DNA from: Eonycteris spelaea | Taxonomy: Eukaryota > Chordata > Mammalia > Chiroptera > Pteropodidae | Direction: 5' to 3' | NCBI GenBank assembly: GCA_003508835.1 | Contig: PUFA01000034.1 | Location: 6,474,501-6,538,500 of the forward strand | Length of the DNA stretch: 64,000 nt | Shown here: piece by piece, positions 1 to 12,429 of the stretch | Position numbering within the stretch: position 1 is the first letter of the stretch | Layout of the letters: each line of letters begins with the position of its first letter | Translations under genes and position numbers: made by a program | Notes under the pieces: generated by a model | Databases searched by the model: none | The model's input: the letters and a program-made list of their open reading frames with translations, nothing else | Told to the model about the DNA's origin: nothing

Positions 1-1630
1 GTGCCCTGGGATAAAGTCATTCAGGTCCTTCCTCCTCCTCCTGACTCCCGGAGCTGAACCGTGATCGCCATTTTTCATCTTCCACAGTGGAGTAGAAAGT
101 CACAAGAACGGGGGAGCTGATGGACGTGCACCAGGGTAGCCTAGTTCTTACTTTTGCACGTATTTCTCCTGTTTAGCTTCAATTTGCCGGTAAGTTCAAG
201 GGATGCGATTTCTCTGCATTTTTCAGTACACATTTGATTGAAGAGCCAGAGGCCTCCTCAGAAGCCCTCCCATGTCAGTGGAAGGGGAGCCTTGCCAAAG
301 AGCAGAATGCATGATCACAGATCCACAGATTCGAGGGTGGGGCAGCCACTCTCTAAAAAGCAAATACATATTTTAGAATCAATTATTTATGCAAAGATTT
401 CAGTTCAAAAACTGAAACTTTAGTTCCATGTCCATTTTCCTGTGCAACTCGTGGATGCTGCTTCGGGTGCAACTGGAATGTAAGGTTCGTGGCGGGCTCC
501 TCCTCAGAAGAATGAGGTGTGTGTGAGGATGTTTGTTTGAAATACACAGCATCAGGTCCTCCTTCCTTTTTTGTGGGCCATCCCCTTCCACTTGTCCCTT
601 TGATTCAGGTAGGCTGTCATATCTGACACCAGAAGTGGAGTCTGTGACCCAAGTGTGTCATCAGAGCACCCAAGTCTCTGTGGTTTGTTTCAGTGATGGG
701 AATGAGTGAATCCAGAGAATGTGCAGGAGCTGCTGAAAAAAAAAATTTTTTTTTTCCTCTTTTCTGCTGGACTGAACGGGAGAATATGAGCCTGAGTTCT
801 TAGGATTCAACACATGGAACCTGAAAATGAAAATACAATAGGAAGCAGAGTCAAGAGGAAGAATTTTGGTTCTCAGGTCATCATTTGAGTCTCTGAATCA
901 AACCATCCCCGAGACTAGAACTCATCCCCACATGTGCCGCAAGTGTGGGTGGTGCCGATGACAGACTTACATCCACCAAAAAGGCTGTGGTGAGGCCAGT
1001 CAGCTGCTTCATCTGAGACACCAGCAACTGCAGAGGTTTCCAGACGTAAAGGGCAGTAAATGCTATCTTTTTAAAACTTTGCGAGCTCTACTGAATTTGA
1101 TTTTTTGTTTTCCTTTTTAAAAAACACTTACTGTAAAGATTTTAAATCAAATTAAGAGGAGAACTATCTTTCTGAATTCCTTCAACTAAATGTAACCTGT
1201 GGTATCTTTCTAACTCTCTTAGTAATTTGTATCACTTTTTGTGGAAGACTTATTTTTCTATCTTTCTCATTACCACAATAATTTTAATTGGCTTTTGAGA
1301 GAGGACAGTCATTGCACATTTTGTAACACAGTCCTCTCCTCCCACATCAGTATACGTTAACTGAAGTTACCTGAAAGCATGTGTGAAGTCAGGTTACGGA
1401 TACCTGAAATTCAGGAAGCGAGCCCAGAAATTAGGTAAGATTAAATGTGAAGCCAAGATTTATGATACTTGAAATCCGTCCTAATTAATAGTTGCCCATC
1501 ACTAATGAAGAGGAATAGATGTATGTAGAACTTCCAAACAATAGCTAATCCCTGTGTAAGATAGGCTTTGTTTCAGACCTATTCAAAACTTGCATGTAGG
1601 TGCACAGTCCTTTGCCAAACAGACTGCTTT
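1..1630. other. Unassigned non-coding stretch
   Basis: I recognise no gene or repeat family here. Open frames of about 60 codons at 238-423 (+) and 400-591 (-) show no domain and are as expected by chance. The only local landmark is an A-run followed by a T-run near 735-756, which could fold back on itself. The base composition is that of ordinary mammalian intergenic or intronic DNA. Confidence 0.6.
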
Positions 1631-1635
1631 AAAAT

Positions 1636-1755
1636 GATGGCGGATTTTCTCTGCTCCTTCATTTGTTTTAATTTCTATCTGTTGTGCTAGACTGGCAGCT
1701 CCTTAACTTATATCCAAAAGACTTGATACTCAGATTTATTGAATGAATGATTACA
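1636..1755 (+). repeat. L2 LINE 3'-end fragment
   Basis: The stretch has the typical L2 tail order: 'ctagactggcagctcctt', a degraded product-of-date section, then 'tttattgaatgaatga'. This is the 3' terminus of an ancient CR1-like LINE and has no coding capacity. It is heavily diverged, so boundaries are approximate. A MIR is less likely because the tRNA-like head and core are absent. Confidence 0.6.
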
Positions 1756-1869
1756 GTATGGAATGAATGCCATTTTCTCCTCTTATTTTCATTTCTCATT
1801 TGAAGTGCTTCCTACTAATTTTGCCTACTGCTTTCTGCTTTTGCCTGCTGTTCAGGTGGCTCATTATAG

Positions 1870-1910
1870 GGTGTATGTGAGTGTGTGTGGTGTGTGTGTG
1901 TGTGTGGCAT
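1870..1910 (+). repeat. Imperfect (TG)n microsatellite
   Basis: An alternating GT tract is interrupted by 'gtgtgagtgtgtgtgg'. It is a simple repeat that could take a left-handed helix form. The open frame that begins inside it at 1885 is a translation artefact. Confidence 0.85.
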
Positions 1911-2420
1911 AAGTGGGGGAATTGAGGTACTGTTAACTTTGTATCTTCTAGAACTCTTTAATATCAAAATATTTCTTCCTCTTTCCTCAGTTTCCTGTGT
2001 GACATGCGTTTGTGTATTTATGTTTTGTTTCAGATCTCAGGTGGAGCATTGGAAGGGAAATGTCTTTGCCGGCAGTGTTTTGGGTGCCTTGGTTCGGGGG
2101 TGGTGAAGAACACACCCAGGAAGGTGCCTGTGTTCTCGCATTGTTGTGGAGCTGTTTCTGGCTTTGTCTGTGTGAAGAGAATAGCCAGACTGTGAAACAG
2201 TTTGCTTGTTTTGGCCCCTTACGTTTTTGGATCACTCCAAAGCCCAATCAATTGTGTAGCAATTGGCTCTAAATTTGACCAAATGTAGTCAGCTGAATAC
2301 ATAGGCACACTTAGGCATTTGTAACCTCATTCCCGCTGTGCCTGGCTTGGGCACCCTATAGACCAACCTAGACTCTCAGTGGCTCAGGTCCTGCACGGAC
2401 ATCTTGGGAAACAGGAGGGT

Positions 2421-2660
2421 GTAAGGGTTAATAGCACAGATTCTGGAGCTCAGTGATCTGGGTTCAAGCTCAGGTTCTGTCACTTACTAGCATATTGCCT
2501 CGGGTAGAATATTTGCCTAACACTTCTGTGCTTCAGTTTCCTCACTTGTTGAATGGGGATACGTCTTCATGAAGTTGTAAAGGTCGAATAAGGTAATCCA
2601 TGAAAAACACTTAGCTTAATGCCTGCCAAATAGTAACTCTCAGTAGTTGTTGGTTCTTAT
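2421..2660 (+). repeat. MIR SINE, nearly full length
   Basis: This is one of the clearest MIR copies in the window. It has the tRNA-derived head ('ttctggagct', a box-B-like 'gggttcaagctc'), the conserved core ('tcacttactagc', 'cttcagtttcctcac', 'aatggggatac'), and the L2-related tail ('atgcctgccaaatagtaa'). MIRs are ancient tRNA-derived SINEs that used L2 machinery and are now inactive. The overlapping minus-strand open frame at 2640-2897 is not a gene. Confidence 0.92.
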
Positions 2661-5600
2661 CTTTGCCATAATTACCACCACCATCATCTCCTTTATTATC
2701 AGCATGAGCATTACGATCATCTCATGCAGGACAGCTGTTCTGATAATTGGGCCAGAGGAAGGAGTTTTGGAATTGAAAGGAGTAAGAGGAGATCTCCTGT
2801 TAGTGTAAATGATCCCTGAAAGTTGGAGACCGCATATACATGAGGTGAGGATCTTGGCCTCTGTGGATGTATGTGCTTCTCCTTGATGAGTGGCCACCTA
2901 GATGTGGTCCTAGTGATCAGGCTAAAAGTCAGACTATGAATTGATGAAAACCTGTAACTTTTTATGTGTGACTATTTGGTGGCAAATCGTAAATATTACC
3001 TTTATATGAAAAGACAAATGCATGAAAAATAGTCACAAAGCTTTAAAAAGGCAAGATGGAGAAACAAGAAGATTAATGATATATATTATATATCTAATTA
3101 TAATTAAATATAGTTAGATGTATAACTATAATTAGATTGTACTTATAATTTGATCTGTAATATATACATACATATATCAGCATACATATAACATCGCTAT
3201 ATATCTATACATATATATGCAGCTTTGTTCTGGTTTTTCTAATGTAAATTTGAGGGATCTCTGCTATATCTTTATACATAATTTCTACTGTGAGTGACTG
3301 TGTGAGTATCTAATATGGGGTGGCTGCAGCTGTGAGATTGGCTGCAGAAGGCAGGATGTGAGAAAAACAAACTCAGAGAGGTCTGCTTCTCTTGTCCCGA
3401 AGCCTGAAATGGATGGAAGAAATGCATCAGAAGTTCTGTACATAAGTGACAGACTAGAAACTCTTATTGTATCTTCGTGACTCTGTTGATGTGTTTTTTA
3501 AAGATGAGCTGCCCCTAAGTGGAAAACAAACTGCAGTAATTTCTGAGGACATCAGCGCCATCGTTACTGTGGCCAGGCTCACTCACTTTCTCTCCTGCGA
3601 GAGCCCTGCCCATGCCTAATGCTGCTTCTCCGCTGCTTAGGATTCTTGAAATATTCTTCTACATTCCTCAGCCGAGCAGGTATAATAGCTTCTTATGGAG
3701 GGCCACCTTCTATTCACCTCCTGAGAAGGAGAGAGAGAAAAATATAAAAAGAAAAAAAATGAGATATGGTGACAAAAATCCAGAAGCAGCCAAGACACTG
3801 GATAGAGATAGGAGAAGCTGATTCACGTGTTCTCCCTTTTTGGGCTTGAAATGTTAGTTCATAAATCCACTCATGAACTACAATCCTGCTGGGTGTTTTT
3901 TCACTCTTTTGAAGTATTTTCCTTTTTACAGAGCTAAGAAATATGTTGTTTTCCTTTTCTCCAGGCTTCTTTCTTATCCTGGGTTGTGTTCATTTTAACA
4001 AGTGTTTCTCTTTCTCTTTTTAAAACTTTGTCTTACTTTCATTTGTATTTTATAAGACCTCTCTGGTTTACTCTTGCTTTCTTTAAAATGTGTGTATGTG
4101 CATGAGTGTGCACACGCTTGTGAGCAAGTGAGTATTTTCATGTGTCAGTCTGAAAAAAAGATAAGGAGAGATGCAATTGAAAAATTGGGGGACCCCATTG
4201 GGTTTGGAAAAAATTATGTTCTCTGAGGCACATTCTTTTTACATGCTTTAAGAGACATATCCTTAGTCACGTGGTATACCAACAACCTGCAGTATAAACA
4301 GTGGAAAAAAAATGTTCTCCTTTCCTGCTTTTATATAGGGTAGTGTCCCCGAGGTCACAGTCTCTGGGACAGAGTGGTGTCTCTCCTGCTTTCCATTGAA
4401 AAATCAGTTAAGAGGAGCACGTGGTGCCTAGCGTCAGAGTCTGAAGCAGAATGCAGAAGTTGAATGATTTTATATGTTGCACAGTGAAAGAATGTTTGTG
4501 CGAGGTCTGATGAGCAGAACTGCTTATTAGGTGTATCTTGTTAAACCAGCACCTGATTTAATCACAGTGATTCTCTTTTGTGGTGGGGATTAAATTACAG
4601 AGCTTCTGCTATGTGAACAGGTAGACAATGGAAGTCCTGCTGAGAGGAAAGGCCCCATTCTGGTGCTCCTGGAGATATCTGATTCCTCCAAAGTAGAGAG
4701 GAATTTGAAAAATCTGACATTACAGCAGTCAGGCAGTCAGAGAAGGGAGCTGCGGCTTTCATTCCGAGATGTGCATATGTATAGCACATATGTACGTATA
4801 TCTGTATTTGGTGTAGTGTTCACTCCCACAGGATCACAACCAAAACCAAACACAAGCTAACTCATAATCACTTTTCTTATTCTGAAAAACCCTATGCACT
4901 ACTTTAAAAAGTTACGATTCTGTGGGGTTTGACTTTTAAGTCTTAGGTAGAGATTGCAATTGTAATTACTGTGCCTCCCCCTTCCAAGACCTGAAAAATC
5001 TAATGGGTACCTGAACAAGAGGGTTTACTTTTGTTTGAAAACTGCTATGGAAAATCTTGGTAATGTTATTATTTTCTCATTTCAAATCAAATTCATTATT
5101 TGAAAACAATCATTTTTTGGAGAGTAAGAGTCAAGGCTGTGTCAAAATCTTTGCCATGGTAATTCCCATAGAATTTATGAAATCTAAAATACGAGGGTCA
5201 TTTTCATTGCTTGAGATTATTTGAAAAATAGCTGAAAGTTTTTTTCCATCTTGAAGAAGGAATGCACACACACACCATTTAGAATGATTAAGATGTGATT
5301 TACCCAGTCTATTACAATGTATCGATTATCTCTCTTTAGCAATTGCCCTGATACACGTGTAAAGTTCCCTTAGATTCTGCTGCATCATTTGATGCCTGTG
5401 AGTTGAGGTGCTGTTTGAAAAGTTCTCTGTTATATCCTGGAAAATCAAAGGAAGAAGAAAGGAATACCAAAGATATTCACACTTAAATGTACATGATAGT
5501 AGGAACAAAACACATTAACAAAAGCTTTATTTTGAACTAGTGCTTTCAACTCATTATCATTTTATGCTTAAAAGGCACTCCCGTATTGCCTACATTGGTC

Positions 5601-7436
5601 CCAAAAGCCTTTTGTGATTGTTCATGGGACATGTGCCTGGTTATGGACCCCAATTTCTACCCAACCCCCAATATAATGTAAATTTTATAAGTGTAAAATT
5701 AAGTTAAATGATGTATATCCTATAATAGTTAAAAATATGCAAAAGCGTGACCTAATTTTCTAATTTTCTTGATTTTCTTAGAATGTGGTATTTTGTTTAT
5801 TTGTTTTTTTTAAACCACCAAAAGGAGGGGTGGTTTAAGCTATATATGACTTTCTAAATCCTGTTATTATACAAGTAATTTTTGTTTTATTCCTCAGGAA
5901 GAAAATTTGACCCATCTGACATTAGCTCTTCCTTCTGAAAAACTTTTCTCTTATGGTTTTAAGATCTAAATCAAGCACCACTGTGTTATGGACAATTCAA
6001 AAGTAATGGAAATAAAATATCTCAACTTTCACTGTACCTCTAGGTTTGAAGGCTGCATTGAATGGTTAAACCCTGCACTGCAATTTGCGTGCCAACCCAG
6101 ACAATAGGCACAGCAGACATCACATCTCAACCTTTTTGTAAGGTGGTCTCCTTGGAACGCCTTTCTCTCTGCCCCGCCATTGGATAACCAGCGCTTCCCA
6201 GCTCACCATACAGTAATCCTCTGTGAGAAATACTTTCGCCATGGCTCAGAACACAAACAGGATTGACAGAGAGCTTTACGATATAGCAATTTCCTTTCCT
6301 TATATGTCCGATATACACTATTTTCTATTCCTATTTCTATTCTGTTATTAACTTTATTCTAAATCAATTGATTTATCCTAAGTTAATCCACTAAATTGAT
6401 TTCCTGACCTACTTGGTTGTGACCCACAGTTTGAAAGGCACAATTTCATTGTGACTTTAGGCGCATTTATATCTTTCATTGTGGTTTCAAGGCAATCTGC
6501 TTTACAAGATTAATCTGTTTAAAGGTTTTTAAAAGTTATCAGAGATTCAGATTATTATAGACGTGTTCTAAATACTTGTTCCACTGGAGATAATTAATAT
6601 GTAAATTAAATGTTGTTTCAAAATCTTATTCATTTCTTCCAATGCATCTCTAATATATTTTGCTAGAGAAATTAGCAAGTGAAATGTTATCTAATCTGGT
6701 TTTACTTAGTCTTCTAGCATTTCATAAGAGGTTCTAAAGAGCGAAGTGCCAGAAAGGCCGTGTATCCTGATAGCTCACTGGTAGCCATGACGTATAGTGT
6801 GTTAGAATTCGTGGAACAAGGAACCGATTTCCAAGAAAAGTGCTAAAGGATGTCTTTGAGATAACTGCATGGAAAACTCAGAGTCTTAGGGACCAATTAC
6901 AATTCTTGACTCCAAAGCCACAAAAGGAAAACACATGGAACAGAATCATTTCTATGATCTGGAAAGTTAACACCACAAATCAACTTCGAAAACGTTTAAC
7001 TCCACGCCCCAGCCATCTTGCTGCACTTTGGTCTCAATGGGCAGTGACTCGCTGGGCAGCTTTCACCGGAAAGTGTGTGTGTCGTCAGGATGCAGGTCCC
7101 TCTCTTTGTAAAGTCAGGGAACCTGCCAACCTCTTCTGATTCCCATGATCTTATCTGTCATTAATAGGCTACGCAAGCAGACCTGGAGGTTAGATGGTCC
7201 TTCTGAGTAACTAAAAGGATCCTTTCTGGAAGTGAAAATATATTTGAAGTTTTGTTATGCCCCGAGCACAATATAAGCACCACATCTTATTATTCATTAA
7301 TGTGGGTCTTTTGACAGGTTGGCAGACACAGTCTGAAATCTAGCAGAGCCACTGAAGTCTGATGATGAGTAGACTAATGTAAAAATTTTAGAAATGCTTC
7401 GAATCTCTTGACTCAGTAAAATGTTATTCTCTTGAG
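2661..7436. other. Unassigned non-coding stretch
   Basis: I see no gene and assign no repeat family in this 4.8 kb, apart from the AT-rich tract at 3075-3228. Short open frames are scattered on both strands (for example 3612-3821, 4663-4860, 5326-5508, 6840-7139) without domain similarity, signal peptide or repeated spacing. Highly diverged L2 or L1 pieces may be present but are below what I can recognise by eye. Confidence 0.5.
3075..3228. repeat. AT-rich tract with TA alternation and a small inverted repeat
   Basis: About 150 bases are almost purely A and T, with repeated 'tatata' and 'acatatat' units. Within it, 11-base arms at 3092-3102 and 3127-3137 are exact reverse complements around a 24-base loop. 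It is probably a decayed (TA)n microsatellite; cruciform formation is possible. Confidence 0.75.
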
Positions 7437-7439
7437 TTG

Positions 7440-7595
7440 CCACTGTCCAATACGGTGGCACTAACCACATGGAGCCATGAAAATGATAATTAATTAAAAC
7501 TAAATAAAATAAAAGTTCAGCTCCTGAGTCATAGTGGCCGCATGTCAAGTGCTCAGTATCCATTACTGGCGAAGTTCCTGTTAGAGCGCAACTTT
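7440..7595 (+). mobile_element. Non-autonomous hAT-type MER element
   Basis: The block starts 'cactgtccaatacggtggc', has a centre rich in 'taattaaaactaaataaaat', and then a near mirror of the start ('gtggccgcatgtcaagtgctc'). This matches a common mammalian MER family whose core reads 'gccacatgtggctatttaaa'. A second copy lies at 30398-30590 in the same orientation. It is non-coding and probably mobilised by a Charlie-type transposase. I am not sure of the exact family name. Confidence 0.65.
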
Positions 7596-8044
7596 TCTAC
7601 AGAGAACGTTTTATTTGGTTAATATCTGATTTCATTGGTCACTCGTCTGATTGTTGAAAACGAAGCGTGGCAGGGAGGTTGACATGTGACAGTGGAGCCT
7701 TGTCCACACTGAGAAAACGTTTATTTTAGCCTCTGCATGCCTTTTATCTTACTCTCTCCTGTTCTCACTGACAGGGGTCCGTCCCAGCTCTCGCCTGGAG
7801 TCTTTCCAGTTCATCTTTCTCACTGTGTCTGGATCTGCCACTCTAAATCACAGGTCAGGCTTCAGTCTTTTTTCTTCCTTAGAGACCTGTGACTGTTTCT
7901 CCTTATTCACAGAGTACCTTTTCTTCCTGGGGCGGGTTCAACCTGGTGCACATCAGCAGGCCGTACTCTCTTCCTCTGTGTAGTCTGTGCTCTGGTGACA
8001 CTCTTAGCCACCCACGCAAGCATCTGTAGTCCTCTGCTCACAGT

Positions 8045-8312
8045 GTCCCTTGGAGTGCCATGAAAAACGTCTGTGCCTCTTGGTTCAGTTTACATCAGAA
8101 CCTTTGTGAAAACGTCTGTAATCCCATCAGACCGAAACTGCCTTTTTAAAGGGCTCACAGCATTTTACTTGCACCTCTATTAAAACATTTTTCCCATTAC
8201 ATTTTTACATCTAACTGTCTTGCTGAGTTATAAACTTTTTGAAGAAAATGAGACCCTGCATCTCTGTATCCTCAATAGTTTGCTACTTACAGCTGTTTAA
8301 TAAATATATAGA
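8045..8312 (+). repeat. L2 LINE 3' end
   Basis: The order of motifs is that of an L2 3' terminus: a cysteine-rich-looking 5' part, 'ttacatctaactgtcttgctgagttataaactttttgaag', then 'ctctgtatcctcaatagt' and 'gctgtttaataaatata'. The match may extend upstream to about 7760. It carries no intact reading frame. Confidence 0.6.
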
Positions 8313-8999
8313 GCAAGTTAAAGTTCATTTGGAATGAGGAATAGAAAAACTGGCTAACTGGAGTCAAGTGAGGATTTGCTTAGAAAAAAAAAAAAAATCA
8401 CCGGGGGTTGTGTAGGGTCGTAAAGGATGCAGACGGGAGGAGGACTGAGGTTAAGATGAGAAATCTAACCTTGGCAGAGCCGAGGAGCATAACAGAATAG
8501 TGAGGCGGCATTGCAGGCTGCCCATGTTTCATAGGTCACAAAACACCACAAGGCATTCCTCCTGATGGAGACCAACCTCAGGCAGCGTGAGTCACTCTCT
8601 CCCTGAGCTCATATGGCACTCAGTCCACAGCTCTGTTCTCTTCTGTGTCCTCGGGCTGGGCACTTCTTGGTGTCAGTGCCACTGTCTTACCCTATCTCCC
8701 CTCCTGACCACATGCTCGGCCCTGTCCATCCCAGGTTCATACATCTGGTAAGATGTAAATTGCGGCTGAGTACATCCAACCATGAACTAAGAAATGAAAG
8801 GTCACCACAGGTAGAATGTAAAACATGTCAGATGGTCTAGTACAATTGGAATGTGGATCGTGTTGCCGGAGTTGTTTATTTTTAAACAGCACGGGGTCTT
8901 TGGGGTCTTCGCCACTATTTAATCCGGAGATATCTTGGCATGCCTGGAATTCCGAAAGCCGTTTGATCAGTCATCACTGCTTTTTCTCCACAAAGGGCC

Positions 9000-9056
<57 letters not shown>

Positions 9057-11190
9057 AGAGATAAAACTCTCTTTCCTCACCTTCAAAAGGAAGCTCTAAA
9101 TGTTTAAAACTATTTCCTCTTTTGCCTTTTCTTTTTCTGTATTTCCTGGGGCCAGTGTGAGGTGCAGGAGAATTTGGAGGCGCAGTGGGAAATGTGAGGC
9201 TCTTTTCCTTCACTTGGACAAAAGTTCATCAGAGCACATGTGTGGTCAGAGAGGCTTAAAAATAAAGCTGATTTCTAAAGGACAAAAAGGAAAAAACATC
9301 CATTAAGCTTTCAATAAGCTGCTTTTTTCTTAAGGAATCAGTCGATTTACTTACCAAAAAAGGCAACGCACTCTTCCAAAAGGACCCTTTGAGTAGAAGG
9401 AACACGTAAATTCCAAGAAAAGTTAGTTAGAAAGAACAGTTTATTCTCACTGGTTCCTTCTCATCACATCAGTATTTATTCCCCCCAGATGCCCTTTATT
9501 TATTCATTCTAAACCATCATAGGTGTCTGCATGTTGGTCAGTCATAAAGAACTTCTCTGAACCACAAAGACCCTTTTGGGACACCAAATGGAGACCTCAG
9601 CTATCCTTTTAAATCCTCAGAACTCTAAACCCTGATGTCTGCAGAGGCGAACAGGAGGGCTACTGCAGGAAGGCAGAAGCCGAAGTAGTTGGGATGTAGG
9701 CCTCTGACCAAGAAAATCACTGAGCTGTTCCAACATGAGCGGGTTTGCCATCAATCCATAAGATGGAGATAGGGTGTGCCAGTTTCAGACTGTGTAGCTT
9801 CTGTTTACTGAAACTGTAACACATATTCATTGTAAGCTACAATTATCCACAGTTTAGTCTGTTTATGAAACCGTTTTGTGGTTATTTATTAAAAATAAAA
9901 TTTATGTGTGCTTATTGAAGCTATATTTTGGCAGGCAAAGGAGGTTGGCAGAAATGTCTGAGTCAACAGCCAGGCTTCTAGCCACTCTTTATGTCGTCAT
10001 ATAAAAACTTGTCAAATAATATTTAGTTTTTAATCTTTAGTTGCAAACATAGGGTAGTCATGAAAATATTCTGCGAGTAGGGCTCCTTGAAACAAGAACC
10101 TGGGTGTTTGGTTTCAGTAAAAGTGATAATTAAGTTTCTGGCTTGTTTAGGGGTAATCTCTTATTCCTTTCTTCCATGAACTTATATTACCCTTGTTTTC
10201 TTCAGTTTCTTCATGTCTTTAAAGAGCTGTTTTACAATGATATTATAGTATAAGCTATCTGTGTACCAACCAATTCTGGAATTCAAAGACAAATATATAT
10301 TACTCATGCTTAAAGAGGAATTATTTTGCAAGTATAGTCATGGTAGTCTATTACTGGAGATTCTTTGAATGCAAATGGATTATTTATTTTTCTGGAAATT
10401 TTTAGTTATTTAAATCATTCTACTATAATTTTTTTAATGCCTTCTAAGAAGGAGGTTCTTTTTAAAGGCACCACAGTTGTTAGATTCAAGAATGCGTAGT
10501 TTATCTTAATTAGCTACACACTTTCAAATAAGCAGACGTGATAGGGGTTTGCTGATAGGGATCCTGAATGGGAAAAATGGTGCCATTTAGTAACAGTCCT
10601 TGGGATTAGAGAGAATATACTGCGAGTAGGTAGAACGTTCTTAGCTTTGCATTCGCTCCTATAGAGATTCAATGGGAGAAGAAAGAAGGTCTTAGTATGT
10701 AATTATTTAAGAAGAAATTTTCCTGAAGGGAGTTTCTGAGACGTGATAAACAGGAGTTGAGAAAGCACAGCCCCATGTTCTTCTTGCTGCCTTAAATACC
10801 TTGGGTATGAGTCATTGCTGAGGTTATGCATTAGTTTGTCATGAAAGAATTTCTGATCCCAGCTTTATAAGACAGTTGCACATTGTATGTATCAATTGTG
10901 TCCTGTCTCTCTGTTGCCTTTCTTCACTGGAGTTTGGCTATTCCAGTAGAAGAACTGTTTGAGGAGGCTCTTGTGGGTAGTGACTTGGTCCTGCAATTTA
11001 GTATTTGTTGCTAAGCCATATAATTCAGTTCCACACACTTTTTTATTTATTGGGTGTCTTCTGTGAACAGAGACTGTAATGCCAGCTATTACAGAGAATA
11101 TCACATTTAAGACAGGACAATTCTGTGTAAGAAGCTTATAAATTGATGAAATGTGTTATCTGTGAGTGATCTGCATCCTATAGTCTGTAG
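8313..11190. other. Unassigned non-coding stretch with one microsatellite
   Basis: An A-run at about 8382-8397 and the (TG)n at 9001-9050 are the only landmarks. Open frames at 8613-8840, 8825-9058 and 9100-9306 follow one another, but they share no frame, promoter or domain, and the second ends in translated TG repeat. I find no gene. Confidence 0.5.
9000..9052 (+). repeat. Perfect (TG)n microsatellite, about 25 units
   Basis: There are 25 uninterrupted TG dinucleotides, followed by 'tttgctagag'. A perfect tract this long is expected to be length-polymorphic and is a classic potential Z-DNA former. Confidence 0.98.
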
Positions 11191-11194
11191 TAGT

Positions 11195-11780
11195 TTGGAC
11201 GTCAATAACAGAATGAAACCTGAAACAAATCCTGAGGCTTGCTACAGTTTGGTGTATTTGAAGACAGACTCAGTGTGACTGGAGCAGGTGACAGTCAAGA
11301 GAGGAATCTGTCTGGATCAGTAAGACCCCAAAAATACTGTTGCCAGGTTTCTAGCATGGAATCAAAGCTGTTATAGACCGTGTTCCTGAGGATACAGTCT
11401 GAGACAGAGTTGAGTGGAAAGGTTGTTTCTTAAGGAGTGCTCTTAGGGTTAGCATCTAATCATGGCAGGAGGGGAAGGATGAAGGATGAGGCAGAGCAAG
11501 AAGGCGATTTAGGGTTTGGGCCCAATGACAGCCCTGGCTGACCTTACGGGGAGTAGTGTTCAGAGTGGTCCCAGTGATGCTGAGATGGTTGGGCACAGAG
11601 ACCTCTGAATTCATTGAATCATCATTGGATGAGGTGTGACCGGCGCAAGGCAGTTCTTTGCAACCAAGGCGACCCTGAAGGGTCTGATATCACTCACCTT
11701 CTGGATAACAAGTCCTTCATTGATGCAGAATCTGAGTGATGCAGCTCAGTGTCCACCACAAATAACAAGGCTCACCCTCG
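11195..11780 (+). repeat. Possible old LTR-like repeat
   Basis: The wording resembles LTR-type consensus sequence I have met before: 'gaccttacggggagtagtgttcagagtggtcccagt' and 'gttgggcacagagac', preceded by 'tttcttaaggagtgctc'. No flanking duplication or paired LTR was found and the family is not named. It could instead be unique sequence. Confidence 0.35.
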
Positions 11781-11789
11781 TTGGAGAAT

Positions 11790-12390
11790 GGGTTAGAGAG
11801 GAACAAGAGTCTGAGTGGGAAACCAGGCAGGTGGAAGATGATGGTAGTTTAAACTGTCGGGGACTGAAGGATGGCAGAGAAGTAAATGGAATCCAAAGAT
11901 ATTTTTGACACAGGAATAGGATTGGTGAGGAAAGTAAGGAAGAGAAAGACACCAAGGATACATCTCAGAGTTTGGCCGGTAGGATAGAAATACCATGTAC
12001 AGAGGAGGGGAGCCCTGGAGGGGGAGAATTTTGTGTAGGGGGAGCTGTGGGATTAAAGAGTTTCCTTCTGGACATGTTCAGTTTGATACATGGGTGATTC
12101 AACCCCGGGGTGGGGGGCGGGTGGGGGCACTGAGTAGACAGCTGGATACATGATCCTGGAGTTTAGAAAAGAGGTCTACAGAGCTGCTTTACATTGTTGC
12201 TACTGCTGATACAGACGAGCCCTGACTCCTAGGGAGAGAATGTTTCTGGTAGAAAGAAGGTTCAGCAGAGAACTGGAAGGAATGAAAGTGGAGGACTGAA
12301 CAAAGGAGACTGAAGAGGCACAAGGAAGGGGAAAAACAACAACAGGACAATGTGATGTTGTGGAAGTTTAGCGAGATCATTGCAGGAGGT
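11790..12390 (+). repeat. Ancient interspersed repeat, copy 1 (probable old L1 5' region)
   Basis: Phrases such as 'gatgatggtagtttaaactg', 'atggcagagaagtaaatgga', 'ctggacatgttcagtttga' and 'cagctggatacatgatcctg' match a widespread mammalian repeat. I associate it with the 5' region of old L1 elements, but I cannot verify the name. Copies 2 and 3 lie at 17790-18840 and 61490-62060. Open frames here on both strands (11636-11908, 11746-11955, 11793-11996, 12189-12380) are by-products of its purine-rich composition. Confidence 0.6.
12098..12130 (+). other. G-rich tract
   Basis: A run of closely spaced G blocks ('ggggtggggggcgggtgggggc') fits a potential G-quadruplex. It lies within ancient repeat copy 1 and has no visible link to a promoter. 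Confidence 0.6.
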
Positions 12391-12429
12391 GTTTTGTTGG
12401 CACCTCTTTGAATACTAATAACATCTATT

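Noticed and set aside
6765..6790. tRNA-like box ('tagctcactggtag')
   Set aside because: No complete cloverleaf can be drawn around it and there is no matching B box at the right distance.
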